Positions 6,992-13,712 of a stretch of 14,738 bases of DNA are shown piece after piece. The notes below the pieces were generated by a model. That model did not search any database and had not been told where the DNA came from. It saw only the letters and a program-made list of their open reading frames with translations. The DNA is taken from the NCBI GenBank assembly GCA_015233485.1, contig JADFXO010000064.1, forward strand, positions 1-14,738. The letters are read 5' to 3'. The DNA comes from Nitrospirota bacterium (lineage in GTDB: Bacteria; Nitrospirota; Thermodesulfovibrionia; Thermodesulfovibrionales; Magnetobacteriaceae). Position 1 is the first letter of the stretch; every line of letters begins with the position of its first letter. The position numbers and the translations under genes are program-made.

Positions 6992-7408
6992 TTAAACACC
7001 CCGCATAAAGGTTTCCCATTGCTGCTGAATGACGGCGAGTCTATTGTCGGCCTCGTTTTTTTCTTTCAGCACACGCTCGTACGCGGCCTTCAATATTTGA
7101 TGCTCACCAGCGAGCGCTTTCATCGACGCATTGAGTTCGTCCAGTTTGCTGGTATCTTTCATAATGTCGTTGATTTTCTTTCTTAGCTCTACGTTTTTCT
7201 TTTCAAGACGCAGGACGTTGTCGGTGAGAATCTTCTTAATCTCATCAGTTGCCGCGCGTGACTGCGCCATCAGGCTATCGGATACGGACTTTTTTGAAAC
7301 AACTGTCTCCTCCAGATTACCTACGGCCACGAGGAGTTTCTCCAGAAACGCGTTCTTTTCGTTTGCGCCAAGGCTCATAGCCCTATTTATCAGTTCGTTC
7401 GATAACAT
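6992..7408 (-). CDS. Small coiled-coil protein of the magnetosome cluster
   Basis: These 138 residues consist of a short helical N-terminus (1-35) and a coiled coil from about 36 to 130 ending QQQWETFMRGV. No membrane helix or known domain is seen. The ATG has a CGAGGT ribosome-binding site 7 nt upstream. It is the first gene after the inverted-repeat structure that separates this sub-block from mamQ, so its expression depends on read-through of that structure or on a promoter I cannot identify. It is tightly coupled (2-nt gap) to the next coiled-coil gene. Function unknown. It corresponds by position to one of the Nitrospirota man-type genes. Confidence 0.7.
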   Translation of the reverse strand: MLSNELINRAMSLGANEKNAFLEKLLVAVGNLEETVVSKKSVSDSLMAQSRAATDEIKKILTDNVLRLEKKNVELRKKINDIMKDTSKLDELNASMKALAGEHQILKAAYERVLKEKNEADNRLAVIQQQWETFMRGV

Positions 7409-7460
7409 TTCAAACCTCGTTCAGATTCCATTTAATTGCCATGTGGTTAGCTCCATTAAT

Positions 7461-7555
7461 AAAAAAAAACTGGATTCCTGCTTTCGCAGGAATGACAGAC
7501 TGAGATGTTCATTTGTCCTGCCCTGTCTGTCATTCCTGCGAAAGCAGGAATCCAG
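7461..7555 (-). terminator. Repeat-derived intrinsic terminator/attenuator downstream of mamQ
   Basis: On the transcribed (minus) strand the perfect 31-bp stem is followed without a gap by nine T residues (A-run at 7461-7469). This is the layout of a Rho-independent terminator in the direction of the cluster. The stem is much longer than usual and comes from the inverted repeat, so it could also act as an RNase III site or as a stabiliser of the upstream mRNA. It would separate the mam core genes from the coiled-coil block. Whether termination is complete or partial cannot be seen. Confidence 0.5.
7470..7555. repeat. Perfect 31-bp inverted repeat (REP/MITE-type element)
   Basis: The left arm 7470-7500 begins CTGGATTCCTGCTTTCGCAG. 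The right arm 7525-7555 is its exact reverse complement over 31 bases, with a 24-base spacer. Each arm contains its own palindrome (TTCCTGC-TTT-(C)GCAGGAA), so the element can form either one long stem or two small hairpins. Closely similar sequences (GGATTCC(T/C)GC...GCAGGAATGACAG) are known as dispersed intergenic repeats in many bacterial genomes. It occupies most of the 179-bp gap between mamQ and the next gene, in a cluster where other gaps are below 70 bp. Only one copy is seen in this window. Confidence 0.85.
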
Positions 7556-7587
7556 AGGACCCTCTGCGTGAGTCAATCTCATTGGCA

Positions 7588-8322
7588 TTAGTGCACCTGC
7601 GGCGCCTTTGCAGCGCCCGCTATCGAGCCGGATACCGGCAACGGTTCGAATCTGAAAATCATGTTATAGACATTCCCAGGGAACATCTTTAATCTGGAGT
7701 TGTAGAAATTCGCTATCCTGTTATAGCTGATACGGCTTTCGGCTATCTTCGTCTCCGTGTCTGAGAGTTCCCTCATCAGGGTGTTATACGCCTCTGAGGC
7801 CTTCAGCGCGGGGTATGCCTCGGCAACCGCCTGAAATTTCGACAACAAGGCCTTACTGTCGGCAAGGGCGTCCGCCTTCCCAGGCGAATCCCCTGACGCT
7901 GCTGATTTCGCCGATTTCTCCAGCGCCTGAAGCTCCAGCGTCTTAACCGCGCTCCTTACCTCCGCCACATGGCCGAACAATGTCTTTTCGTAGTTCATGT
8001 AGTTATTGGCGCTGATGATAAGGTTTGGAATAAGGTCTGCCCGCCTTTGCAGCTGCGCCTCTATGTGTGCCTTTTCCATCAGTGCCTGATACACGTTTAT
8101 CGTGAAATAGTTATAGTAATAGACTGCGCCGCAGAGCGCCGCAAGGACAAGGGACACAATAGCGATCTTTATCGCTGCGGACTGCTTCGTCCACGCCTTT
8201 TCTGAAAGCCTCACAAGCGGCCCCTTTCTCCTCATGCTGACTTGGGGCACATCCCCAAGCAGCCCAAGGTCCTTTGCATAGACCTTCTTCAGTATATCGT
8301 TTAGCTGGTCATTCTCAGTCAT
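7588..8322 (-). CDS. mamQ: MamQ, LemA-like magnetosome membrane protein (first paralogue)
   Basis: The protein has 244 residues: a cytoplasmic N-terminal tail (1-48), one transmembrane helix (about 50-70), then a LemA-type helical domain. The LemA signature is well preserved: EAQLQRRADLIPNLI (88-102), a Y-x-x-x-E-x-x-LF segment, YPALKASEAYNTLMRELSDTE, and YN...FYNSRLKMFPGNV. MamQ is required for magnetosome membrane formation in Magnetospirillum, and LemA proteins are one-pass proteins with a helical outer domain. It is 7 nt downstream of mamE with an AAAGGGT ribosome-binding site. Compared with the second mamQ-like gene at 12377-13021, this copy keeps the canonical RRADLIPN motif and has a longer N-terminal tail. 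A repeat-derived hairpin follows its stop. Confidence 0.9.
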   Translation of the reverse strand: MTENDQLNDILKKVYAKDLGLLGDVPQVSMRRKGPLVRLSEKAWTKQSAAIKIAIVSLVLAALCGAVYYYNYFTINVYQALMEKAHIEAQLQRRADLIPNLIISANNYMNYEKTLFGHVAEVRSAVKTLELQALEKSAKSAASGDSPGKADALADSKALLSKFQAVAEAYPALKASEAYNTLMRELSDTETKIAESRISYNRIANFYNSRLKMFPGNVYNMIFRFEPLPVSGSIAGAAKAPQVH

Positions 8323-8329
8323 ATAACCG

Positions 8330-10123
8330 TTACCCTTTGACCGTTACGAACATAGGATGCCCGGAGCGTACTATATCAAGGAGTATCCCCTCCACCGGGT
8401 TTGCCTTTTGCGCAATCTTAATAAAGGACATCATATCGTTTACGGGTTGATTGTTTACCGCCCTTATGACATCACCGCGCGCAACGCCCGATGCCGCAAG
8501 CACCCCGCCCGTGTCGGCCACATAGACACCCGTCGTGTAGCCTTGAAGCGCGGTAAGCAAGGGGGATATTTCAGCTCCAAGCCAATCAAACTCCTTCGGC
8601 TGTTTTGCCTGAGGCAACTGAGGCAACTGCGGAGGATACGGGCCTGTGCGCAGTTTTACCGTCTTTCTCTGACCGCCACTTAACATGGCTAGGTCGAATT
8701 TAGCGCCAACCTTTTTTGCGGCCAGCGTCTTTTTGAAATCAGCAACCGCCATCACGCGCTGCCCGTCAAGTCTCATAATAATGTCGCCCCTTTTGATACC
8801 GGCATCACTGGCCGGAGTGCCGGCAAACACGGTGTCAACCAATACGCCGCCCGCGTGTGCCAGATTAAACTGCTTCGCAACCACTGCGTCAACATCCAGC
8901 AGCACCGCGCCAAAAAATGGATCAGCGCCCTGCTGCCCTGCCGCCACGGCAATCGCCCCGGCCGCGGCGCCGCCTGCCTGCCTCGACGGACATAGCTGCG
9001 GGTGGCAGTCTATGCACCTGCCCCTGTACTGGTGAGGAGGCTGGAGCATCTGCCCGTTTGGAAGTTTGAATGAGTTGCCGATTTGTCTGCCCTGTTTTGA
9101 CCAGGCCGCTATCTGTCCTGCCGCCGCCTGTGTGGGCGTGTTATTGAAGTCCACAACGCCTGCGACCAGTGTCGAGGCCAAATTGACGGGAATTGAAAAC
9201 GCGATACCGCTAAAAGACCCCGTCGGTGAATATATCGCCGTGTTTATACCTACCACCTCGCCTCTGGCATTTACCAGAGGGCCGCCGCTGTTGCCCTTGT
9301 TTATCGGGGTATCTGCCTGGAACATCCCCTCATAGACTTTGCCGCCTATGCTTATTGAGCGGTTTCGGCCACTGATTATGCCGGAGGTTATCGTCTGGTC
9401 AAATCCGAATGGACTACCCATAGCAAGGACAACATCGCCTGATCTCACAACATCGGAATCCCCTAAGACCGCGGCTGGAAACGGCCCGTCGCCAACGAGC
9501 CGAAGAAGGGCCAAATCAGTGGATTTATCCACATTTACGACCTTCATTGGATATTCCCTTGCCCCGCCCGCACCGTAAACCGTGCCTTTAAATGACGCGG
9601 CGCCTTCGATTACATGAAAACTGGTCAACACAAACCCGGCAGGCTCGACAATTACGCCCGACCCTACCCTTGTGTAGTTTTCTACGGGTACGCCGGCTAC
9701 CAAACCAAGGTTATTCTGCGCCTGTGGGGCAGCCGCAGGGGCCGGGTCTGTTGGCTGAGCGGCGTTTACCACTACGTCTATGCTTATCAGCGCCGGCCTC
9801 ACCGTCTCGATTATATTGTGGTAACTATCCTGTACCGTGTTAACAACGGTCGGCGCGGCTACCGTACTGTAATACTTATCAGGGGAAACTGTGCCGGTGA
9901 TCTTATTGTTTATCACTTTTTTAATGTCTTCCGCGTCAATCAAATTCTTTACTATGCCGCCTTCCCTGTAGCTCTCAAACAATGTCCAGCCAAGGGTGAT
10001 TACTGCCAGAAGTACAAGCGTCCATATCCAGGGTCTAAAACTCCTTGGACAGCTCACCTGTGGCTGCTGCGGCGAATATCCCTTTGAGTCGTTTTGTTTA
10101 TAATCGTTTCTAGTCTCTGCCAT
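8330..10123 (-). CDS. mamE: MamE, trypsin-like protease with magnetochrome and two PDZ domains
   Basis: The protein has 597 residues. An N-terminal transmembrane anchor (about 32-48) is followed by a Pro/Ala linker and a HtrA-type protease domain (about 150-325). Its triad is intact: H170 (TSFHVIEG), D203 (STDLALL) and S279 (KGNSGGPL). A single haem-c motif C370-I-D-C373-H374, preceded by PPHQYRG, forms one magnetochrome unit. Two PDZ domains follow (about 403-492 and 512-597). MamE in Magnetospirillum carries two CxxCH motifs, so this version is reduced in haem number. MamE controls crystal maturation by proteolysis and sorts other magnetosome proteins. The ribosome-binding site (TAGGAGAA) overlaps the mamI stop codon, which couples the two genes. 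Confidence 0.95.
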   Translation of the reverse strand: MAETRNDYKQNDSKGYSPQQPQVSCPRSFRPWIWTLVLLAVITLGWTLFESYREGGIVKNLIDAEDIKKVINNKITGTVSPDKYYSTVAAPTVVNTVQDSYHNIIETVRPALISIDVVVNAAQPTDPAPAAAPQAQNNLGLVAGVPVENYTRVGSGVIVEPAGFVLTSFHVIEGAASFKGTVYGAGGAREYPMKVVNVDKSTDLALLRLVGDGPFPAAVLGDSDVVRSGDVVLAMGSPFGFDQTITSGIISGRNRSISIGGKVYEGMFQADTPINKGNSGGPLVNARGEVVGINTAIYSPTGSFSGIAFSIPVNLASTLVAGVVDFNNTPTQAAAGQIAAWSKQGRQIGNSFKLPNGQMLQPPHQYRGRCIDCHPQLCPSRQAGGAAAGAIAVAAGQQGADPFFGAVLLDVDAVVAKQFNLAHAGGVLVDTVFAGTPASDAGIKRGDIIMRLDGQRVMAVADFKKTLAAKKVGAKFDLAMLSGGQRKTVKLRTGPYPPQLPQLPQAKQPKEFDWLGAEISPLLTALQGYTTGVYVADTGGVLAASGVARGDVIRAVNNQPVNDMMSFIKIAQKANPVEGILLDIVRSGHPMFVTVKG

Positions 10124-10132
10124 ATTGTTCTC

Positions 10133-10363
10133 CTATCGGTCTCTTTCGCTAGCAGTTTCGTCATGAGGCATCTTCCCGTTGAAATTTTTGACCTTCGCTT
10201 TCAATCCCGTGTTTCTTATACCCGCAACCAATGCAACAAAACCACCGAACAGCAGAGCGACCGGCAGTAAGGCCAAAAACACATCCACCACATACCACCA
10301 ATACGTCACCATGCCCCAAAGGCCAAGACACATTGCTATCAAACCAAACACTATACTCAGCAT
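10133..10363 (-). CDS. mamI: MamI, small two-helix magnetosome membrane protein
   Basis: The 76 residues form two hydrophobic helices (about 1-20 and 30-50) separated by a turn rich in aromatics (GMVTYWWYVV), then a basic and polar tail (RNTGLKAKVKNF...). Length, the GL-x-x-x-GL-x-G pattern and the aromatic turn match MamI, which is needed for magnetosome membrane invagination or crystal nucleation in Magnetospirillum. It sits directly before mamE, with the stop inside the mamE ribosome-binding site. Its own ATG has a full AAAGGAGT ribosome-binding site. The 63 bp to mamA hold no gene and only a weak 5-bp palindrome. Confidence 0.88.
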   Translation of the reverse strand: MLSIVFGLIAMCLGLWGMVTYWWYVVDVFLALLPVALLFGGFVALVAGIRNTGLKAKVKNFNGKMPHDETASERDR

Positions 10364-10426
10364 ATTTATACTCCTTTAGTTAAATTATTTATATTTTTCA
10401 ATGGGTATCCCATCGTTATTTTCCAG

Positions 10427-11071
10427 TTAAACGGCCTTCTCCTCATTCTCCAGCGCCTTCTTAAAATACTTTACCGCCTCCTCCCTCTGCCCCTTTGCCT
10501 CATAGGCAAGCCCGATGCTCTGGTATGCCCTGATGAGATTCGGCTTAATGGAGACCGCCTTCTTGTATGACTCTATGGCGTTATCGTAGTCTGACATGTT
10601 GTCATAGACGAGGCCCAGCTTGTAGTATGCCTCGGCATAGGACGGGTCTAACTTTATCGCCTCAAGGAGCGCCCACTGCGCCTTGGGGTTATCGTCAACC
10701 ATGAAATAGGCCGATCCTAAGTAGAATAAGCTCAGGGCAGAGCTTCTATCTAAATTCGTCGCCCTGCCAAGGGACTCTATGGCCTCGTTCGGAAGGCCAA
10801 CCTTCAGATATGTCCTGCCTATCTCGTACAGCGCCTCCGCGTTTACGGTATCCACATCCAGCACCTTTTTAAAACTCCTTATGGCGCCTTCATAGTCCCC
10901 TTTATCTCTCAATTTGATTCCCACACCCATATAAATGCCTCTGGCGTCCGCGGGATTTAGCTGCAACATCTTGTTGTAGCCGTTTACAAGCGAGTCCATA
11001 AACATCTTTCCTTTTATCGACACCGCCTTCAGAAACACCTTCAAATCCCCTGTATCCACGTTAATCCCCAT
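10427..11071 (-). CDS. mamA: MamA, TPR scaffold protein of the magnetosome surface
   Basis: The protein has 214 residues. After an N-terminal helix region (1-42) come about five tetratricopeptide repeats starting near residues 43, 77, 111, 145 and 179, with the usual spacing of 34 and the conserved W/L-G-Y-A-F-A-P pattern (for example LGLVYDNMSDYDNAIESYKK at 152-171). There is no signal peptide or membrane helix, as expected for soluble MamA, which oligomerises on the cytosolic face of magnetosomes and binds other Mam proteins. Length is close to Magnetospirillum MamA (about 217). The ATG has a GGAGG ribosome-binding site 9 nt upstream. Identification as MamA, and not any TPR protein, relies on its position between mamB and mamI/mamE. 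Confidence 0.9.
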   Translation of the reverse strand: MGINVDTGDLKVFLKAVSIKGKMFMDSLVNGYNKMLQLNPADARGIYMGVGIKLRDKGDYEGAIRSFKKVLDVDTVNAEALYEIGRTYLKVGLPNEAIESLGRATNLDRSSALSLFYLGSAYFMVDDNPKAQWALLEAIKLDPSYAEAYYKLGLVYDNMSDYDNAIESYKKAVSIKPNLIRAYQSIGLAYEAKGQREEAVKYFKKALENEEKAV

Positions 11072-11094
11072 ACACTAAACCTCCTCAAGCACCT

Positions 11095-11490
11095 TCATAT
11101 TATTGAATGTCCCACAATAATCAGCACAATCCACACATAAAACATCAGCTGCTGCGAATGTACCAGTTTCATCTCCCTGTAATACCTGTACGGCCATTTA
11201 AAATACATCATAGCGCCCACTACCGAAAGCCATACCGTAACTAAAAATGACATCTGCAGTATGACATTCCTCTCGTCGGCATAGTGGCCGTGGAAAAGCG
11301 TAATCCACAGCCCCAGAAGGTTAAGCAGGATGTGTACCTTCAGGTAGCCCTGAAAAAATTGCGCTATCTCCTTTGTGTTGCCCAACAGCTGCCTCGTTAT
11401 TATCTTAGCCGGGTAGTACGCGTTGGCTATGATAAATAAGATTGCAGCCAACGTTCCCGAAAAATCAGATATGAGCACAGATATGAGCAT
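11095..11490 (-). CDS. Four-helix membrane protein with cytochrome-b-like histidine spacing
   Basis: This 131-residue protein has four transmembrane segments (about 3-24, 49-67, 80-99 and 114-130). I do not recognise the family with confidence. Helix 2 carries His53 and His67/His69, and helix 4 carries His111 and His128. The pairs are 14-17 residues apart near opposite ends of two helices with the same orientation, as in di-haem b-type membrane cytochromes and ferric-reductase-like proteins. A haem-binding role is therefore possible but unproven. I chose the ATG at 11490, which overlaps the mamB stop (TGATG) and has GGAGG 11 nt upstream. A GTG at 11508 would add six residues. It probably corresponds to one of the man-type genes described from Nitrospirota clusters. 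Confidence 0.75.
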   Translation of the reverse strand: MLISVLISDFSGTLAAILFIIANAYYPAKIITRQLLGNTKEIAQFFQGYLKVHILLNLLGLWITLFHGHYADERNVILQMSFLVTVWLSVVGAMMYFKWPYRYYREMKLVHSQQLMFYVWIVLIIVGHSII

Positions 11491-12380
11491 CAGTTCCAAA
11501 ACCTCCACTTTTCAATCGGATACGCCCTTACGAACACGCCGTCGAGGCCCTCTATCTTATTGAGTATTATCGCCTTGACCTGCTCTACCATCGTATGGGT
11601 TTCTAAGACGGTAAACGTGCGCGATACCTCTATGTCTATGTCCACGCTGCACTTCTGCCCCATGCACCGTGAGCGTATCGCCCGCACGCCCTCGATTCCC
11701 CTTACCCTTTGGCAGATGTTTTTTATATCCTCAAGCGTGTCCCTGTCCATTGATATATCTATCAGGCCGTGTACGCCCTTCATAAACATCTCAACACCTA
11801 TATGAAACACAAATATCGACACAACCAGGGCTGCCACTGTATCCGAATATATAAAGCCCAGCTTAGTGCCTATCAGGCCAAGGAGCACCGCCACACTTGT
11901 AAGGCTGTCGGCCTTACTCTCCGCCGCGTCGGCAAGCATCGCCGGGCTGTTTAGCTGTGTCCCCGCGCATGTGTTTGACGTGTACATGAGATAGCTGTAA
12001 AATAACGATATAATAGTCGCAAGAAGGGCGGCGTTGCCTGGGATTGCGTGTGAGCCGTCTCTAAAACTGTGCAGGGCGTCAACCAAAATCAAGCTGGCAC
12101 ACAGGAATATGAAAAGGGCTGCCGAGATAGTGCTTATATATTCCACCTTGCCGTGCCCATACGGGTGGCCGGCGTCTTTGGGCTTACCCGATATCCTCAG
12201 CGCTATGAGTACAAACAGCGACGACACCGTATCGGCTATGGAATGAACCCCGTCGGCCATCAACCCTTTACTTCCGGTAAGGCCGCCCACCACGAATTTA
12301 AAGATAGACATGGCAAAATTCCCCATCGCGCTCAGTATCGGCGACCACTTGCCACATCTCGTACACTCAGGATACTTCAT
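11490..12380 (-). CDS. mamB: MamB, cation-diffusion-facilitator magnetosome transporter
   Basis: This 296-residue CDF-family protein has six transmembrane helices and a C-terminal cytoplasmic domain (about 210-296). It has the N-terminal Cys pair seen in MamB (C6-T-R-C9). The transport-site motifs are MADGVHSIAD, with H46 and D50, and ADAAESKAD, with E154 and D158. HPYGHGKVEY (72-81) is the usual CDF loop. In proteobacterial MamB the position of E154 is, from memory, Asp, so the site here is His/Asp plus Glu/Asp. MamB moves iron into the magnetosome and is needed for vesicle formation, in complex with MamM. The start overlaps the mamQ-like gene by 4 nt (ATGA), and the stop overlaps the next gene by 1 nt. 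Confidence 0.92.
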   Translation of the reverse strand: MKYPECTRCGKWSPILSAMGNFAMSIFKFVVGGLTGSKGLMADGVHSIADTVSSLFVLIALRISGKPKDAGHPYGHGKVEYISTISAALFIFLCASLILVDALHSFRDGSHAIPGNAALLATIISLFYSYLMYTSNTCAGTQLNSPAMLADAAESKADSLTSVAVLLGLIGTKLGFIYSDTVAALVVSIFVFHIGVEMFMKGVHGLIDISMDRDTLEDIKNICQRVRGIEGVRAIRSRCMGQKCSVDIDIEVSRTFTVLETHTMVEQVKAIILNKIEGLDGVFVRAYPIEKWRFWN

Positions 12381-13021
12381 TTGTCTCCCTTGCCAAACAT
12401 TGTTGTAGTAAAGTCCAGCCTTGCAACCACCGGCACAATGTCCGCCCCCTTGTCCGCGGCGTTGAACTGCGCCTTCTTAAAACCATGCGCCGCTGCCGCG
12501 AGATTATACGGGAACAGCCTCAAAAAAATATTGTACTGTGCAACGGCGTCATTATAGTGCAGCCTTGCCAGCACCACGCCTTGCTCGGCCTTCCAGATGG
12601 TCTCCATGAAATATATGTAAGGCCCCTTGGCCTTCAGGTCTGGCGAGGCCTCGGCAAGCGCCTTCAGTCTGCTTATGAGATATGCCAATTCGTCCTGCGC
12701 TTTCTTAGTATTGGGCTTAGTATCGGGTGATCCGGCAATGTTGATACCGGCACCAACTCTGATTGCGCCATTTAATTCGATAAGCAGGTTAAAGAGCCTT
12801 TTCTCTGTTTCCACGTATGTGTCCACGGCAAATGCGGCCTTTTTATATATATTTTTGCGCTTTTGAAGCTCAATTTCAAGCTGCCCATGCGATATATGCA
12901 AAAAGTGCTCCTCGTCGATTAGTCTGTTATACAGAAATATATCCGAGACAATCCTTATCACCAGCAATGCCCCGGCGGCATATAACAGGTATTTTATTCC
13001 TTTATTATTCGCTGTCATCAT
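12377..13021 (-). CDS. mamQ: MamQ-like LemA-family protein (second, divergent paralogue)
   Basis: The protein has 214 residues with a transmembrane helix at about 10-30 and a LemA-like helical domain. Preserved features are IELQKRKNIYKKAAF in the position of LQRRADLIPN, then TYVETEKRLFNLL, SPDLKAKGPYIYFMETIWKAE, and LHYNDAVAQYNIFLRLFPYN. The canonical RRADLIPN signature is replaced, and the first paralogue's N-terminal tail is missing, so the two copies have diverged strongly. Two MamQ copies are known in Nitrospirota magnetosome clusters (mamQ-I and mamQ-II), and this is the one beside mamB. The start (tandem ATGATG) overlaps the stop of the upstream gene, and the only visible ribosome-binding site is weak, so translation probably depends on coupling. 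Confidence 0.85.
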   Translation of the reverse strand: MMTANNKGIKYLLYAAGALLVIRIVSDIFLYNRLIDEEHFLHISHGQLEIELQKRKNIYKKAAFAVDTYVETEKRLFNLLIELNGAIRVGAGINIAGSPDTKPNTKKAQDELAYLISRLKALAEASPDLKAKGPYIYFMETIWKAEQGVVLARLHYNDAVAQYNIFLRLFPYNLAAAAHGFKKAQFNAADKGADIVPVVARLDFTTTMFGKGDK

Positions 13022-13692
13022 TCACTTTCATATCTGCCCAGTTCGTCATCATCTATCCACGTGCTGAAGTATTTCCTTGCCTGATTTCCTATCATCATAG
13101 TGGTTGCCACATTTACCGATACACCAATCGGGATGCCCAGCAGGGGTATTAACCTGTACCATTTGCTCAAAAGCCGGGGGACAAGTTTCTCAGCTACCTC
13201 GGAGGTTGCCCTTGCCAGTCCGGTCTTTATGTAATCAGAGGCAAGCGCGTCCACAGTTTTTCTCAACACGCCGGCTGTTGCCGCCTTTGCCGCCGCCGCG
13301 GAACCCGAAAATCCCACCAGCGCCAGCGCCGCCGCCTTCAGCTCATCATCGTCCATATTAACGTCATACGCCACTGACAGGGCATAGCACAGCTCTATCT
13401 GCATCCTTAACACAAGGACAAGGTCAACTGCGCCACCTATCAGCGCCGTACCAAACGTCCCCACTACGGGAAGCGTTGCCGGCACCGACGTCAGGCCGCC
13501 TATGCCGCCAGCCTTTATGGCCGCGTTCTTAATTAACTTACTGCCAACGGCGTACGCTATGTACTTGTGCGGCTTCGTGCCGCCGTGCATTAAATCATAT
13601 TCGTTTATCATCTCTTTGACCTCCCGCCTGATAGACGGCAGGTACGTCCCCGAGACGGTCAGTAGCTTATCAAACCAATCTATATTTTCCAT
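13018..13692 (-). CDS. EcsC-like Ala/Gly-rich protein of the magnetosome cluster
   Basis: The protein has 224 residues. The central part (about 62-130) resembles the EcsC family: GGIGGLTSVPATLPVVGTFG, then VDLVLVLRMQIELCYALSVA and a DDDELKAAALALVG segment. Hydrophobic stretches at about 65-100, 118-140 and 178-200 could associate with membrane, but there is no signal peptide. EcsC proteins have no established biochemical activity. In described Nitrospirota clusters a conserved gene of unknown function lies between mamM and mamQ (man/mad names have been used), and this fits that position. A GGAGG ribosome-binding site lies 10 nt before the ATG. The stop overlaps the next gene by 4 nt. Confidence 0.75.
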   Translation of the reverse strand: MENIDWFDKLLTVSGTYLPSIRREVKEMINEYDLMHGGTKPHKYIAYAVGSKLIKNAAIKAGGIGGLTSVPATLPVVGTFGTALIGGAVDLVLVLRMQIELCYALSVAYDVNMDDDELKAAALALVGFSGSAAAAKAATAGVLRKTVDALASDYIKTGLARATSEVAEKLVPRLLSKWYRLIPLLGIPIGVSVNVATTMMIGNQARKYFSTWIDDDELGRYESE

Positions 13693-13712
13693 TCAGCTGT
13701 TAACCTCCACCT

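Noticed and set aside
9614..10087. Plus-strand open frame of 157 codons
   Set aside because: It is antisense to the start of mamE, which has a clear membrane anchor and protease motifs. The plus-strand product shows no family features.
10401..10413. Palindrome ATGGG-(TAT)-CCCAT between mamA and mamI, considered as terminator
   Set aside because: The 5-bp stem has no following T-run on the transcribed strand, and mamI has its own strong ribosome-binding site directly downstream.
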